Below are positions 1 through 9,500 of a DNA stretch of 64,000 nt, piece by piece. Origin of the DNA: Peptoniphilus sp. GNH (GTDB taxonomy: Bacteria; Bacillota; Clostridia; Tissierellales; Peptoniphilaceae); NCBI GenBank assembly GCA_021307325.1, contig CP089931.1:1202979-1266978 (forward strand), read 5' to 3'. The first letter of the stretch is position 1; each line of letters opens with the position of its first letter. The notes under the pieces were generated by a model. It searched no databases. It was not told where the DNA came from and saw only the letters and a list, made by a program, of their open reading frames with translations. The translations under genes and the position numbers were made by a program.

Positions 1-389
1 TCCATTTTTTCTACTTGATCAACAATGGTTGTCTTTAAATCACCACTATGGGTGTCAATAATCGTACCAAGAGGCATTTTAGGCAGCTTTTCCAAGAGCA
101 TGATTCGTACATTTCTTAGAACAGAGAAGGTTGCTTTATGGGACTCTGCCAAGGCCTTGGCGTAAAAAATTGGTTTTAAGCAATAGCCAATCAAGATTAG
201 AAAACACCAAGGTAGGTAGAAGGAAAAATCTTTATTTCCAACAAACAAACCATAAACAATTTTGCTTACGCCAAAATAAGGCAACATACCTAAAAGAACC
301 CCAATAACTGCCAAGAAAATGGAAAGCTTGAGGCCTTTATGTTCTCCTTCTGCCAGCTGCCATAGGCGTTTCATATAATTATTTTTCAA
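1..389 (-). CDS. ABC exporter, N-terminal part (runs off the window)
   Basis: Only the first ~129 codons are present. The protein opens with a basic stretch (KNNYMKRLWQLAEGEHKG), two hydrophobic segments, then a type I exporter coupling region (RNVRIMLLEKLPKMPLGTI followed by HSGDLKTTIVDQVE), as in fused permease-ATPase exporters of drugs or peptides. I chose the TTG at 389 because AGGAG sits 7 bases before it; an in-frame ATG lies at 374 without such a site. It follows the TetR gene on the same strand, so it is probably the regulator's target. The nucleotide-binding domain is outside the window, so the substrate is unknown. Confidence 0.75.
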   Translation of the reverse strand, partial: MKNNYMKRLWQLAEGEHKGLKLSIFLAVIGVLLGMLPYFGVSKIVYGLFVGNKDFSFYLPWCFLILIGYCLKPIFYAKALAESHKATFSVLRNVRIMLLEKLPKMPLGTIIDTHSGDLKTTIVDQVEKM

Positions 390-418
390 TGGAAATCTCC
401 TTTCCTTTTTTCTTTCAT
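386..418 (-). CDS. 10-codon leader peptide overlapping the exporter start
   Basis: ATG at 418 has GGAGG upstream and reads MKERKGDFH before a TGA. That stop overlaps the exporter's TTG start (shared bases TTGA). A short ORF whose stop overlaps the next start is typical of translational coupling, and the exporter's own ribosome binding site lies inside it. It could also simply be the chance result of two ribosome binding sites. No conservation data available. Confidence 0.35.
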   Translation of the reverse strand: MKEKRKGDFH

Positions 419-438
419 CTTTAACACCTCCATATGAT

Positions 439-468
439 AGATAACTATATTAGCTAACTTAGTTATCT
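439..468. promoter_or_regulatory. Inverted repeat between TetR and exporter genes
   Basis: Perfect 9-bp arms AGATAACTA and TAGTTATCT separated by 12 bases that contain the palindrome TTAGCTAA. The GATAAC/GTTATC half-site is the same as in the operator over the tetR promoter (1182-1206), so it is probably a second binding site of that TetR protein controlling the exporter. No clear -35/-10 pair was recognised next to it. Confidence 0.5.
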
Positions 469-513
469 TTACTTTAAAAAATATAAGGGTGTTTAATACC
501 CTTTCCCTTATAT

Positions 514-1137
514 TTAAAAACCTCTCAATTTCTCCCATCCATCATAAAAAAATTTCGAAATTATTCTTGTGTTTAACTTTACTTCTTCTTCTGTTTGAGA
601 ATGCATTATAATTTCACACAATGCATTAATATAAGCATGGTTTAACAAATGCATTGCATCTTTAGGGACTTCTGATTTTATATTCTTTTTCTTTGAAATA
701 ATATGAAACGCTTTATGTCTATTTATATCTTCCTTTTCCACAAGAAGCTCTATAAAATTATCATATTTCGTACCATATGATTTATATATTAAGAGATTAA
801 ATAAATCTTTTTTGCTAAACATATATAATGCAGATTCAATTGACCCTTCAATGTTAATTTTTGATAAATCTTCTCCACAATTTTTTTCTATGTTTTGAAA
901 AGATTCCTCTTCAAACTTGTTATAAAAACCCAAAAGTTCTTTTGCCAATGGATCAACTAAACTGATAAATAAATCTTCTTTATCATTAAAATGCCTGTAA
1001 AAAGCACCCGTTGTAACTCCAGCATCTTTACAAATTTTTCTTAAATTAGCTCGTTCATAGCCATCATTTAAAAAATTAACTTTGCCACTATCCATAATCT
1101 TTTTATGTGTTAAATCATAACCAGTAATTTCTGTCAT
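514..1137 (-). CDS. TetR/AcrR family transcriptional regulator
   Basis: 207 aa, the usual TetR length. Residues ~10-60 form the N-terminal helix-turn-helix, with the family signature around residues 25-55 (GYERANLRKICKDAGVTTGA then FYRHFNDKEDLF). The C-terminal part is the variable ligand-binding and dimerisation domain. ATG at 1137 follows GGTGAGGAT. The gene sits under a consensus promoter whose -10 is buried in a perfect palindrome, so it most likely represses itself. Downstream lies an ABC exporter on the same strand with a related palindrome in front of it, which suggests an inducible efflux module. Ligand unknown. Position just beyond the phage lysis genes suggests prophage cargo. Confidence 0.9.
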   Translation of the reverse strand: MTEITGYDLTHKKIMDSGKVNFLNDGYERANLRKICKDAGVTTGAFYRHFNDKEDLFISLVDPLAKELLGFYNKFEEESFQNIEKNCGEDLSKINIEGSIESALYMFSKKDLFNLLIYKSYGTKYDNFIELLVEKEDINRHKAFHIISKKKNIKSEVPKDAMHLLNHAYINALCEIIMHSQTEEEVKLNTRIISKFFYDGWEKLRGF

Positions 1138-1181
1138 ATCCTCACCGCCTCGACTAATTGCTCAATTTATAATTTTGCGGA

Positions 1182-1230
1182 ACAATGATAACTTTGTTAT
1201 CATTGTATACACTTATCTTCTTTATGTCAA
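1182..1230 (-). promoter_or_regulatory. tetR promoter with perfect operator palindrome
   Basis: Minus-strand -35 TTGACA (1225-1230), 17-bp spacer, -10 TACAAT (1202-1207). A perfect 25-bp palindrome, ACAATGATAAC-TTT-GTTATCATTGT (1182-1206), covers the -10. This is the classic arrangement for TetR autorepression. Confidence 0.85.
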
Positions 1231-1612
1231 TATGAATAATAGAAAATCATACTTAATTATGATATAATCATTAATAATTTTAATACACGCTTAACGCTTG
1301 CTACTCTAATTATTCTTTTGTAGACCAACTAAGGAAGTCAATAGTTATTTTTAAAAATTTTCTAAAATTTTTTCAAGTAACAAAACTTAAAAAATGTGCA
1401 TAGCAAACAAGCCTCATATACTTTCATTTTTTGAGGCAACACTTTTAATAGTTTATGCGACTAACTTACTCTTTTCTCCTACTTTCAATTTTTTATCATT
1501 CAAAACTTTATCTCCTGTCAGTAAATAATTCCGACGCTACAGTCAGTTTTATTTTGACTCAGTAGATAATTAATTTCAATACACTGGTCGAAAATAGGGT
1601 TTTATCATTTTT
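1231..1612. other. AT-rich intergenic region between lysis genes and TetR module
   Basis: No gene of normal size. The minus strand holds one possible very short ORF (1453-1503, TTG start after AGGAG, 16 residues beginning NDKKLKVGEK) that I cannot assign. I looked here for a copy of the rlmD 3'-end sequence (37404-37424) that would mark a left attachment site and did not find one. The region may be the seam between phage and cargo. Confidence 0.4.
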
Positions 1613-1658
1613 AAAAAAGCAAAATCCTGATAAACTTCTAAATTAGAAATCTATCAGG
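1613..1658 (-). terminator. Terminator after the phage lysis genes
   Basis: On the minus strand CCTGATA...TATCAGG (1626-1658) forms a long stem enclosing TTTCTAAATTAGAA-like complementary bases, followed by ATTTTGCTTTTTT. It lies 15 bases past the amidase stop and ends the late phage transcript. Confidence 0.8.
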
Positions 1659-1672
1659 CTTTAATTATTGTA

Positions 1673-2482
1673 TTAAATTAATTCATTTACTCTTTTTTGA
1701 ATAACATAATAATCATATCCAGCATTAGTTAACCTTCTTTTTCTCTCTTCTCCATTCCCCCATTTTCCACTTATAACTTCTCTTGCTAATTGGTCGATTG
1801 TCTTTCCGACTGGATATACTATCTTGCCATTAGCATCGAATACTTTTAATCTGAATCTATCGGCACATCTTTTGGCATTTTCTAAATTCTTAAATGCACC
1901 TTTCTGGCTTTTTACATCAGACCAAGATTTTCTAACTCTATATAGTCCATCTGTTGGTTTACTAACAGTATTATTGCCTCTTAGTCTTTTATTAACTTCA
2001 TTTGCTATATATGGAAACTTACTTCCTAGATATGGACCAGGACAGTTAGTGTTTTTATACCACTCGTGTTTTTGAAGAACGCCATCCTTACCTCCTGTAT
2101 AGGTACAAGGATAGATTCCATTTCTCCTGCAGATGTCTGTTACTAAATCAATTAGTCTTTTTAAAACATAATCAGAAACTAACCACTGAGGACCTCTTGT
2201 AGAGTTCCCTACTTCAATTGTGACTGCTCGGTTATCACACCAGGAAGATGAGGTTGTCCACGCTCTGTTAGATTCATCAACCCCTAAAACAATAACTCCG
2301 TCTGAACCTAAGTTGTAGTTAGCTGATGCTCGTCTTGACCTTGGCACAAATACTCCAGCAAGATTTCTACCATTTATAACTCCAGCTGCGTGGTGGATAG
2401 CTATTTTAGTAATCTTTTGATTTCTTCTACCGCTATGGTTAGGTGAGAGAATTGTTGCTTGTACTAATGGGCTATTACTCAT
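1673..2482 (-). CDS. Phage endolysin: N-acetylmuramoyl-L-alanine amidase with Cpl-7 domain
   Basis: 269 aa. Residues ~20-160 are an Amidase_2/PGRP domain that cuts the MurNAc-L-alanine bond: IAIHHAAG supplies the first zinc histidine, and HEWYKNTNCPG supplies the later histidine and cysteine. Residues ~180-220 (GLYRVRKSWSDVKSQKGAF) look like the SPOR-like spacer common in clostridial lysins. The last ~42 residues (TIDQLAREVISGKWGNG, then RLTNAGYDY and VQ-like VIQKRVNELI) are a Cpl-7 (CW_7) wall-binding motif. It starts right after the holin with a GGAGG site and is the last gene of the late operon. Confidence 0.93.
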   Translation of the reverse strand: MSNSPLVQATILSPNHSGRRNQKITKIAIHHAAGVINGRNLAGVFVPRSRRASANYNLGSDGVIVLGVDESNRAWTTSSSWCDNRAVTIEVGNSTRGPQWLVSDYVLKRLIDLVTDICRRNGIYPCTYTGGKDGVLQKHEWYKNTNCPGPYLGSKFPYIANEVNKRLRGNNTVSKPTDGLYRVRKSWSDVKSQKGAFKNLENAKRCADRFRLKVFDANGKIVYPVGKTIDQLAREVISGKWGNGEERKRRLTNAGYDYYVIQKRVNELI

Positions 2483-2884
2483 TTATTTTTCCTCCTTGAA
2501 TTGTTCCAATACTCTTTTTAATTTTTCTGGTACTGGCAAACCTAAAGCTACAGAATTTTCTAAAATAGAAAGACCTTCATTTGCTATATAAAAAAAGATG
2601 ATGGCTGTTCTTATCATTGTTCCATCACCTTTAATTAAATTTACATCACATAGGTTTGCTATTCCTACAACTATAAAAATCATAATCTTTTTAGCTATCC
2701 CTTTAAATCCTATGGATGAGGATAGCTTTCTTTCAACCCCTGCTCTTAAAACTCCTGTTAGATAGTCAGCAATCACAAAAGCAAGTAGTGTGTATATAAA
2801 AGCATCTACACTTCCAAGATAAAATCCCAACCATCCTCCGATAGCTGTAAAACATACTTTTAGTATTTCAAAGAATTTGTTCAT
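2483..2884 (-). CDS. Phage holin (toxin secretion/phage lysis family)
   Basis: 133 aa, with several hydrophobic segments in the first ~110 residues (LKVCFTAIGGWLGFYLGSV, FIYTLLAFVIADYLTGVLRA, KIMIFIVVGIANLCDV, IRTAIIFFYIANEGLSILEN). The YLTGVLRA and NEGLSILEN motifs are typical of the phi29/Cph1-type holin family. It would make the membrane lesion that lets the amidase reach the wall. ATG at 2884 overlaps the end of the GGAGGAATAA sequence that also ends the upstream tail gene. The lysis pair order holin-amidase is standard. Confidence 0.88.
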   Translation of the reverse strand: MNKFFEILKVCFTAIGGWLGFYLGSVDAFIYTLLAFVIADYLTGVLRAGVERKLSSSIGFKGIAKKIMIFIVVGIANLCDVNLIKGDGTMIRTAIIFFYIANEGLSILENSVALGLPVPEKLKRVLEQFKEEK

Positions 2885-2885
2885 T

Positions 2886-4277
2886 TTATTCCTCCTCAGT
2901 TAATGTATAAGTTATTTTCATTGTCTTATCTGCCGTTTTTAATATTGGACTTGATAGGTTATTAATTGTTCCAAGATATTGCGTGTGAAGGAATAGAAGT
3001 TTATAAAGAGTATAACTCCCATAACCAGAATCTGTATCAAAACCAATCATAAATGGACCAATATTAATTAAAGGTGAAGTTAAAAACTTCATATCAACAG
3101 TAGCTGTATAAATAACATTATCATTTTTATCAATTAAAAATTGTCTGGTTCCTATATAATCCCCATATTTGTAAAAATACTGATTTGTATATTCTCCTCT
3201 TAATATATCAACTTCGCTTTCCAAATTAATCAATGTAATGTCCACTGGATTATTAATATTTATTTTATAAACACCATTTTTTTTGTAATTTAAACAATAC
3301 AAATATTTACCTCTAACCACACTCCCTATCGTCCTATAATGGCTTTCATTTTCAGAACTTGGATATCTACCTATTATTTGCAGTTGTACATTTTCTAACA
3401 CCCACTTATCTTCTGTAAATGAAAAATCTTCCTTCTTAATCTTTATCGTATATATTTCAGCATTTCCCCTGCTGTTCGTTTCCCCTACCGTTGAAAATCC
3501 ATACCAATATCCATCTTCCCCATCATGGAAAGAACAGTTAATGCTATATCTACTAGGGAAAAATTTTTCAGGTTTAATGTAATTTACTTCAATATCTTGT
3601 GTAGGCATATCTAGAATCGTATCATTAAGTCCTAAATTAAAAAATGACTCCCTAATTTTAGCTATTTGAATTTGTCTATCGGGCATAGGCCAAATAGAAT
3701 AAAAACTTTGGTCTTTTAAGTTTACTTCAACAAGACCTGCATAATAAGATAGAACAGCCTTGTCTGTTTTTGTACTAACCTTATTTAACATAAGAATTCC
3801 TGATTCTCTGTCATAAGAGTTCCCATAAAAGCTTTTGCCTCCTCTATAATGAGTTAAAGCTAAGGATGAAATCCTTCCATTTCCTTGTGAAGTTGAAAAG
3901 TCCCATACAAATTTATATCCTCTATCTATTGGTTTGGATTCCGTCAAGTTCGCAGATCCTCCTTTGGCATTGTCAGTTTCATTAACGTCATTTGATGCAT
4001 AACCAATAATTGGATTGTCTGAGGGTGCAATTATCTTATTCTGATCCTCTTCTAAAGGATTTTCAAATAGCAGAATCCCACCATAACATTTATTAGCTAT
4101 GGGAAATATTTCATCTTTAAACTTAACTGTTCCATTATCTAAGGGATACATAAGTCCTGATGGATTCAGTCTTAATAAATCTGGGACTGCATTGGTTATT
4201 AGGTTTTCATCTTCATAAATCTCCTTCTTATTTGTCCTCACATCAGTTAGTTCGATGACTGATTTACCCTTGAGCAT
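2886..4277 (-). CDS. Phage distal tail / receptor-region protein, function unassigned
   Basis: 463 aa. I do not recognise a catalytic domain. The N-terminus (ELTDVRTNKKEIYEDENLIT) is like proteins of unknown function that follow the tail hub in Firmicute prophages. The rest is rich in aromatic, Asn and Gly residues with short strand-like repeats, as in beta-propeller or fibre-like tail tips. It starts at 4277 (AAGGAGGAA-ATG), overlapping the hub gene by 14 bases, and directly precedes holin. Position suggests a tail tip or host-binding protein; this is inference from context. Confidence 0.6.
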   Translation of the reverse strand: MLKGKSVIELTDVRTNKKEIYEDENLITNAVPDLLRLNPSGLMYPLDNGTVKFKDEIFPIANKCYGGILLFENPLEEDQNKIIAPSDNPIIGYASNDVNETDNAKGGSANLTESKPIDRGYKFVWDFSTSQGNGRISSLALTHYRGGKSFYGNSYDRESGILMLNKVSTKTDKAVLSYYAGLVEVNLKDQSFYSIWPMPDRQIQIAKIRESFFNLGLNDTILDMPTQDIEVNYIKPEKFFPSRYSINCSFHDGEDGYWYGFSTVGETNSRGNAEIYTIKIKKEDFSFTEDKWVLENVQLQIIGRYPSSENESHYRTIGSVVRGKYLYCLNYKKNGVYKININNPVDITLINLESEVDILRGEYTNQYFYKYGDYIGTRQFLIDKNDNVIYTATVDMKFLTSPLINIGPFMIGFDTDSGYGSYTLYKLLFLHTQYLGTINNLSSPILKTADKTMKITYTLTEEE

Positions 4278-6135
4278 TTCCTTCCTCCTTATCTTTAAAT
4301 TCTGTAGTAATTTCTTCTGTATGTTTTCCTAGCATCAATCCTCGATATTTAAATCTTCCTACCTTTTCATTAAATACTAGTGGTCTTGGGACTTGTTTTT
4401 CTACTTTGTATTCATCCTTCAACTTCCTAAGTAGAAATGAATGACTAAGTTCTATTCTCTTCCAGGATTCATCAATCTTAATCTTTCCATCCCAAGCCTC
4501 TGTAGAACCAAGAGACTGACCAGATATAGCTGCGATAGCATTATCTTTACTTATCATAGCTTGTCCTGATTCAAGTCTAATAAGCACTGAAAAGTTGTTC
4601 ATCGTCTTTTCCTGAAGTTTGGTTAATGGATAAAAAAGATTTAGAATGTGGTCACCACTTAAGTAGGTTTCTTTTGGAATGTGATGTTCTATTTTCGTAT
4701 CATTAAAAACATAAGTAATAACTATCCTTGTTGGTATTTCTATGTTTTCAATAAAGTCTAATTCCTCTACTTCTTCTTTTTCTTCAAACCTTGGAGGATC
4801 ATAGGATTTCCTATCATTATTTAAAATCTCTACTTGTTTCTTAACCTTCCTTGATATCTTTCTTGTTTTTTCTTCAGTGTCACAAATTATATTTAACAAG
4901 ATAGAGGCATTAAAAATTGCCTCCGTTTCTCTATTAGAGGCAAATTCTATACGAATTATCGACGTGTCTGTAGTAGAAAGATTAAAGGCAGAATAATTTG
5001 AATAGGCATGAACTACCAACTTTTCCGATTCAATCTGATTTAAAAGTCCTACTATATTTTTATCATTCTTGCTTTTGGCCTTTGATAGATATGGATTCTT
5101 TCCAACTCCTAAAATCCTGTGCTTACCATTTATCTTGTACTCTATGTCAGTAATAAGTCCTTCAATCTTTTCTTCTTCGTAAGAAATAGCTATTCTGTCT
5201 CCTACATCAAGACTTGGGTCTCCTATTGTTACCATATCAAAAGGTGTGTGATGAATTTTGCAAATTTCAGTAAGAAGAGCCTCATACATTCTTTTTCTTT
5301 TTTCTGGAAGTCCTAATTGCATTAAAGGATTTATTCCAAGATTCATAGTTAACCCATCATCATTTTCTAAAGCATAGTATTCAGCTATTTTAGTCTTTGC
5401 GTTTGTTGAGTTGATGGCTGTATATCTTGTCTTAAAATCTGATATTGATGAAGAAAATCTTTCTCTCGTTTTAATTTCAGTTGATATGCTTTCTGCATAC
5501 TTCTTTAAAATTAATTTCCCATCACGACTAATCCCCGCAAAAGCACCAAGGGTAGATGCTATATAGTGAATAAAATCCCTATAAGTTTCTATATCATGGT
5601 CTTGATAAATTGCCAGAACTTCCTCTCCATTTACAAAAGCTTTTACCTCATCTTCTGTCATACCCAGTTCTACCTTGCACTTCTCACATGAAAGACTTAG
5701 TAATTCAAAGGCTGTGCCAAAGGTATCGGTTACAGGGAAGTTCTTATCAAATCTAAGCATATAGTCATAGCCTTTTAGTTCTAAAATCTTCTTAGACCTA
5801 TTTGCCTCAGTAACATCAAAGATTCCCATTGGTATAGTTTCTATCTTTTTGCTTTCTAATTCTTGATGGTAAAAAAGTTCTAGCTTTGAATCCTCTAAAG
5901 AATACCTATCTATATTTGAAAAAAGGCTAATTCCAAACTCTCCAGCATAAACTGTACCTATTTCAAGTTCAGAAGATCCAGAACATGAACGATGAATGTA
6001 TCCAGATCCTTTAAGAATATCTTTATTGGTAAAGGGAATAATGGTTTCATCTTTTAAGATGATATTTCCCGTCCAATAAAATTTACGAGAATTCTTTTTG
6101 ATTGCTGTTTTATATTCATTGCTTGTTGGATGCAT
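4264..6135 (-). CDS. Phage tail hub / tail-associated structural protein
   Basis: 623 aa from the ATG at 6135, which has GGAGGAG 5 bases upstream and overlaps the previous stop (TGATG). An upstream in-frame start at 6168 has no such site. The first ~350 residues carry hub-like features: GSSELEIGTVYAGEFGISLF, MGIFDVTEANRSKKILELKG and YDYMLRFDK, resembling the baseplate hub (gp27/Tal-like) fold. The latter half is long and low in recognised motifs. No peptidase motif was seen. It sits between a small tail protein and the distal tail gene, fitting a baseplate role. Confidence 0.7.
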   Translation of the reverse strand: MHPTSNEYKTAIKKNSRKFYWTGNIILKDETIIPFTNKDILKGSGYIHRSCSGSSELEIGTVYAGEFGISLFSNIDRYSLEDSKLELFYHQELESKKIETIPMGIFDVTEANRSKKILELKGYDYMLRFDKNFPVTDTFGTAFELLSLSCEKCKVELGMTEDEVKAFVNGEEVLAIYQDHDIETYRDFIHYIASTLGAFAGISRDGKLILKKYAESISTEIKTRERFSSSISDFKTRYTAINSTNAKTKIAEYYALENDDGLTMNLGINPLMQLGLPEKRKRMYEALLTEICKIHHTPFDMVTIGDPSLDVGDRIAISYEEEKIEGLITDIEYKINGKHRILGVGKNPYLSKAKSKNDKNIVGLLNQIESEKLVVHAYSNYSAFNLSTTDTSIIRIEFASNRETEAIFNASILLNIICDTEEKTRKISRKVKKQVEILNNDRKSYDPPRFEEKEEVEELDFIENIEIPTRIVITYVFNDTKIEHHIPKETYLSGDHILNLFYPLTKLQEKTMNNFSVLIRLESGQAMISKDNAIAAISGQSLGSTEAWDGKIKIDESWKRIELSHSFLLRKLKDEYKVEKQVPRPLVFNEKVGRFKYRGLMLGKHTEEITTEFKDKEEGNAQG

Positions 6136-6497
6136 CAGTACTCCTCCAATGAAAAAGATACTTCCCACAATCCTTTATAAGAAGTATCTTTTATTAGTTT
6201 GACTTGAAACTTGTCTATATACATTTGTGACTCTTTTAGTTCTAGTGTTTCTGTATCTAAGTATTTAACTTTAAGATTAGAATTATTAGCAAAACTACTC
6301 AATGTCTTTACAAGTTTAGGACTACAAGAAAAACTTACAGAAATACTTGCTACTTTATTTCTAACAATATCCTTTTGAATAGTGCCTGCCTCTGTTTCTC
6401 CTCCAGTATCTGCCTCAATATCTCTAAACTCCAAATCATAAGAATTTGGTAGAGGTAGGTCTACTCCTTCAATAATTAAATATGATTGATATTTCAT
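6135..6497 (-). CDS. Small phage tail protein
   Basis: 120 aa, beta-rich with a regular spacing of hydrophobic residues (MKYQSYLIIEGVDLPLPNSY; ends VSFSLEEY). Found between the tape measure and the hub gene, the place where distal tail proteins usually sit, but shorter than a typical Dit. Its stop overlaps the next start by one base and its own start overlaps the stop of the 20-codon ORF at 6497-6559, so translation looks coupled across three genes. Function from context only. Confidence 0.65.
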   Translation of the reverse strand: MKYQSYLIIEGVDLPLPNSYDLEFRDIEADTGGETEAGTIQKDIVRNKVASISVSFSCSPKLVKTLSSFANNSNLKVKYLDTETLELKESQMYIDKFQVKLIKDTSYKGLWEVSFSLEEY

Positions 6498-6559
6498 TAT
6501 ACGACTACACCTCCATTCACTGCGTCGCTTTGCTCCTTGTTCATGGGGTGAGACTGCAT
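6497..6559 (-). CDS. Possible 20-residue ORF coupled to the tail gene
   Basis: ATG at 6559 with AGGT upstream reads MQSHPMNKEQSDAVNGGVVV and stops in a TAATG overlap with the next tail gene. The frame stays open upstream of the ATG (to just after a TGA at the tape measure end) and offers a GTG. It is in the same frame as the tape measure gene, separated from it by TAA-TGA. It may be a translated micro-gene or just a leader. Low confidence. Confidence 0.35.
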   Translation of the reverse strand: MQSHPMNKEQSDAVNGGVVV

Positions 6560-6598
6560 CTGACCTACCAACAAAATCACAGATTTTGGGTTAGGTCA

Positions 6599-9500
6599 TT
6601 ATCTACCTCCACTTCTTAAATTCTTACGCATAGATGCATTAACAATAACTTCATCAAGGAGAGTCCCTCCAAGATAAACTGGTATGACTATATCTCCAGA
6701 ATTTTCCGATTTTAAATTGATGTTTGCAAGTGCATCGGATATTTGTCTTCCTATATCAATTCCATTTACAATAGGTTCTTTATCGTGTCTCCCAATACCT
6801 AGAGATGATATATTGGGACTTAAAACCATATCACTTGCTACATTTTCCATCGAAGATTGAACTAATCTTCTGCTCTTTTCTATCCCCTTAGATAGACCTT
6901 CCATAAAATCAGGCATCCATGATTCGTAGTCAGTAAGTGGACCAACATCTGGAACAGAGAAGTGCAGGTAAGACCTAATAGTTGATGCTACATTCGATAC
7001 AGCCGATGTAACATTGCTAATTGCACTTCTAATCCCTCTAGCAATTCCGTTAATCATATCGGCTCCCCATGTATAAGCTTGGGATGCCAAATTTTTAATG
7101 TGATTAACTTCATTATTAAATCCATTTCTAATAGTGGACTGAATATTTGACATGGTTGATGAAATACTTGATCTCATGGAATTAAATGCAGATGATACTG
7201 CTGACTTTGCAGTATTCACTGCAGATGAAATAGTCGACTTTATGGAGTTCCAAGCAGATGAAACAAAGGACTTAATGTTATTCATTGTTGATGACATAAA
7301 GGTCTTTATCCCGTTCCAGACTGATTCAAGAACTGCCTTAATAGAAGTCAAGATAGTCTCAATTGTAGTTTTTATGTTTGTCCAGGATGTAGAAATAAAT
7401 TCTCCAATAGCAGTAATAACTGTTGTTAAAAACTCTTTTAGTCCATTCCAAATAGTCTCTACTTTTACTTTGATTGCATCTAGAACTGTTGAAATTAAAG
7501 TCTTAATACTTTCCCAAGTAGTCCTGATAAACTCACTAACTGCTGTAAATACTTCTGTAGTTGTAGTTGAAATAGCTGTCCATATATTGGTAAAAATAGT
7601 TTTAATTCCTGTCCAAAGGCTTGTAAAGAATTCTCCTAAACTTTGCCATAAACTCTTGGCTCCCTCAATAAAGGTATTCCAAGATTCAGTTAGAAAAGTT
7701 GTTATAGATGTCCAGATAGTATTCCATCCTTCAGAAAGTCCATTCCATAGGTTGGCAAAGAAGTCCTTGATGCCTTTCCAAGTAGTCTTAACACCTTCAA
7801 TAAATCCAGACCAGAATTCTGATAAGAAAGTAGTAATTTCAGTCCAAGTGCTTGTCCATGAATCAGATATTCCTTGCCATAGATTGGCGAAGAATTCTTT
7901 TATTCCATTCCAAATAGCAACTGTTGATTCTTTGATAGTATCCCAAATAGAGATAAGTCCTTCTCTAAACCAGTCGCACTTCTTCCATAAAAGAACTAGA
8001 CCCGCTATTACTGCACCAATAGCAATAGGAACAATACCAATGGCTGATACTACTGCAGTGATTGCTGGTATAAGTGTGCCTGTAAATATTCCAACTATCT
8101 TAGTAATTCCTCCTATTATTAGAGGTCCTTTGGTCATAATAGTTCCTATTGACCAGACAAGCTTTCCTACAATCATAAGAACTGGACCAAGAGCAGCTAT
8201 AAAAAGACCGATACCTGCAATAATACCTTTTACTGGTCCTGGAAGGGCATTAAGTCCATTTACCAGTTTTGTTAATATATCTACTGCTTTTCTAACAGCA
8301 GGCATTAAAAGTTCTCCAAAGGATATAGCTAATTCTTCTAAGGCAGATTGTAAAATCTTTAATTGACCAGCTAAGTTATCCTGCATAGTAGCAGCCATTT
8401 TTTCTGCTGTTCCATCTGCGTTATAAATGGCATCACTCAAACTGTTATAGTCTTTTTCACTGGCATTTATAATTGCCAACATTCCAGACATGGCATTTTT
8501 ACCAAATATCATGGATGCTGCTTGTGCTTTTTGAGTTCCGTCTAAGTTAGCAAAGGCAACTCTAAAGGTGCTTAGAGTCTCATCAAGTGAAAGCCCCTGT
8601 ACATCTTCAATAGATAATCCCAACATGGACATTCCATTAATAACTTCTTTAGTTGGTGATGCGAGTCTTGTTAGTCCAGACCTTAAAGCTGTCCCTGCTT
8701 GTGAGCCTTTTATTCCTGCGTTAGCCATTAAACCTATAGCTACTGCTGTATCTTCAACTGAATAGCCAAGTGTCCCAGCAATAGGCGCAGCATATTTGAA
8801 GGTTTCACCCATTAATGAAACATTGGTATTGGCATTAGATGATGCAGCAGCAAGAACATCAGCAAAGTGAGAAGAGTCTTCTGCTTTTAAACCAAAGGCT
8901 GTAAGGGCATCTGTTACGATATCTGAAGTAGTAGCTAAGTCCTCACCACTAGCTGCAGCAAGGTTCATGACTCCTTCAATACCACTAATCATATCTTTAC
9001 TTTTCCAACCAGCCATGGCCATGTAGTTCATAGCCTCTGCCGCTTCAGATGCTGAGAACTTTGTTTTGGCTCCCATTTCACGAGCCTTTTCCCTCAGAGC
9101 ATCAAAGTCAGACCCTGTTGCACCAGATACTGCTTTTACCTTTGACATGCCAGAGTCAAAATCTGATGCAGTCTTTACTGCCGCTACCCCAAGACCTGCT
9201 ACTGCAAGAGATACTGGCATCATTTTTCTTCCTACATTTTCTATATTTTGCCCTGTGTTTTGCCATTTTTCTCCAGTAATAGCTATGTTTTGCAGAGTTT
9301 GATTAGTGGTTGCCCCTTGCCTTTCTAAAGATTTAAGAGCTTGTTCTGTTTCAATAATCTCTCGTTTAAGGGCATCATATTGTTCTTGTGAAATTTTACC
9401 CTCTGCAAGAGCCTGTTCAGCTTGTTTTTGTGCCTCTTTTAATGATGTTAGTTTATTTTTTGTTTCTTCTAAGGTCTGTCCTAATAGCTTATGCTTTTGG

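Noticed and set aside
1560-1600. Possible left attachment site (CAATAC shared with the rlmD end)
   Set aside because: Only six bases match the 37404-37424 segment; that is expected by chance.
6700-8100. Short repeated stretches that might suggest a CRISPR or tandem array
   Set aside because: They are coding repeats of the tape measure protein, not identical direct repeats with unique spacers. No CRISPR array seen anywhere in the window.
7152-8366. Long plus-strand open frame of ~400 codons
   Set aside because: It is antisense to the tape measure gene; its residues mirror the regular tryptophan repeats, it lacks a ribosome binding site and shows no domain.
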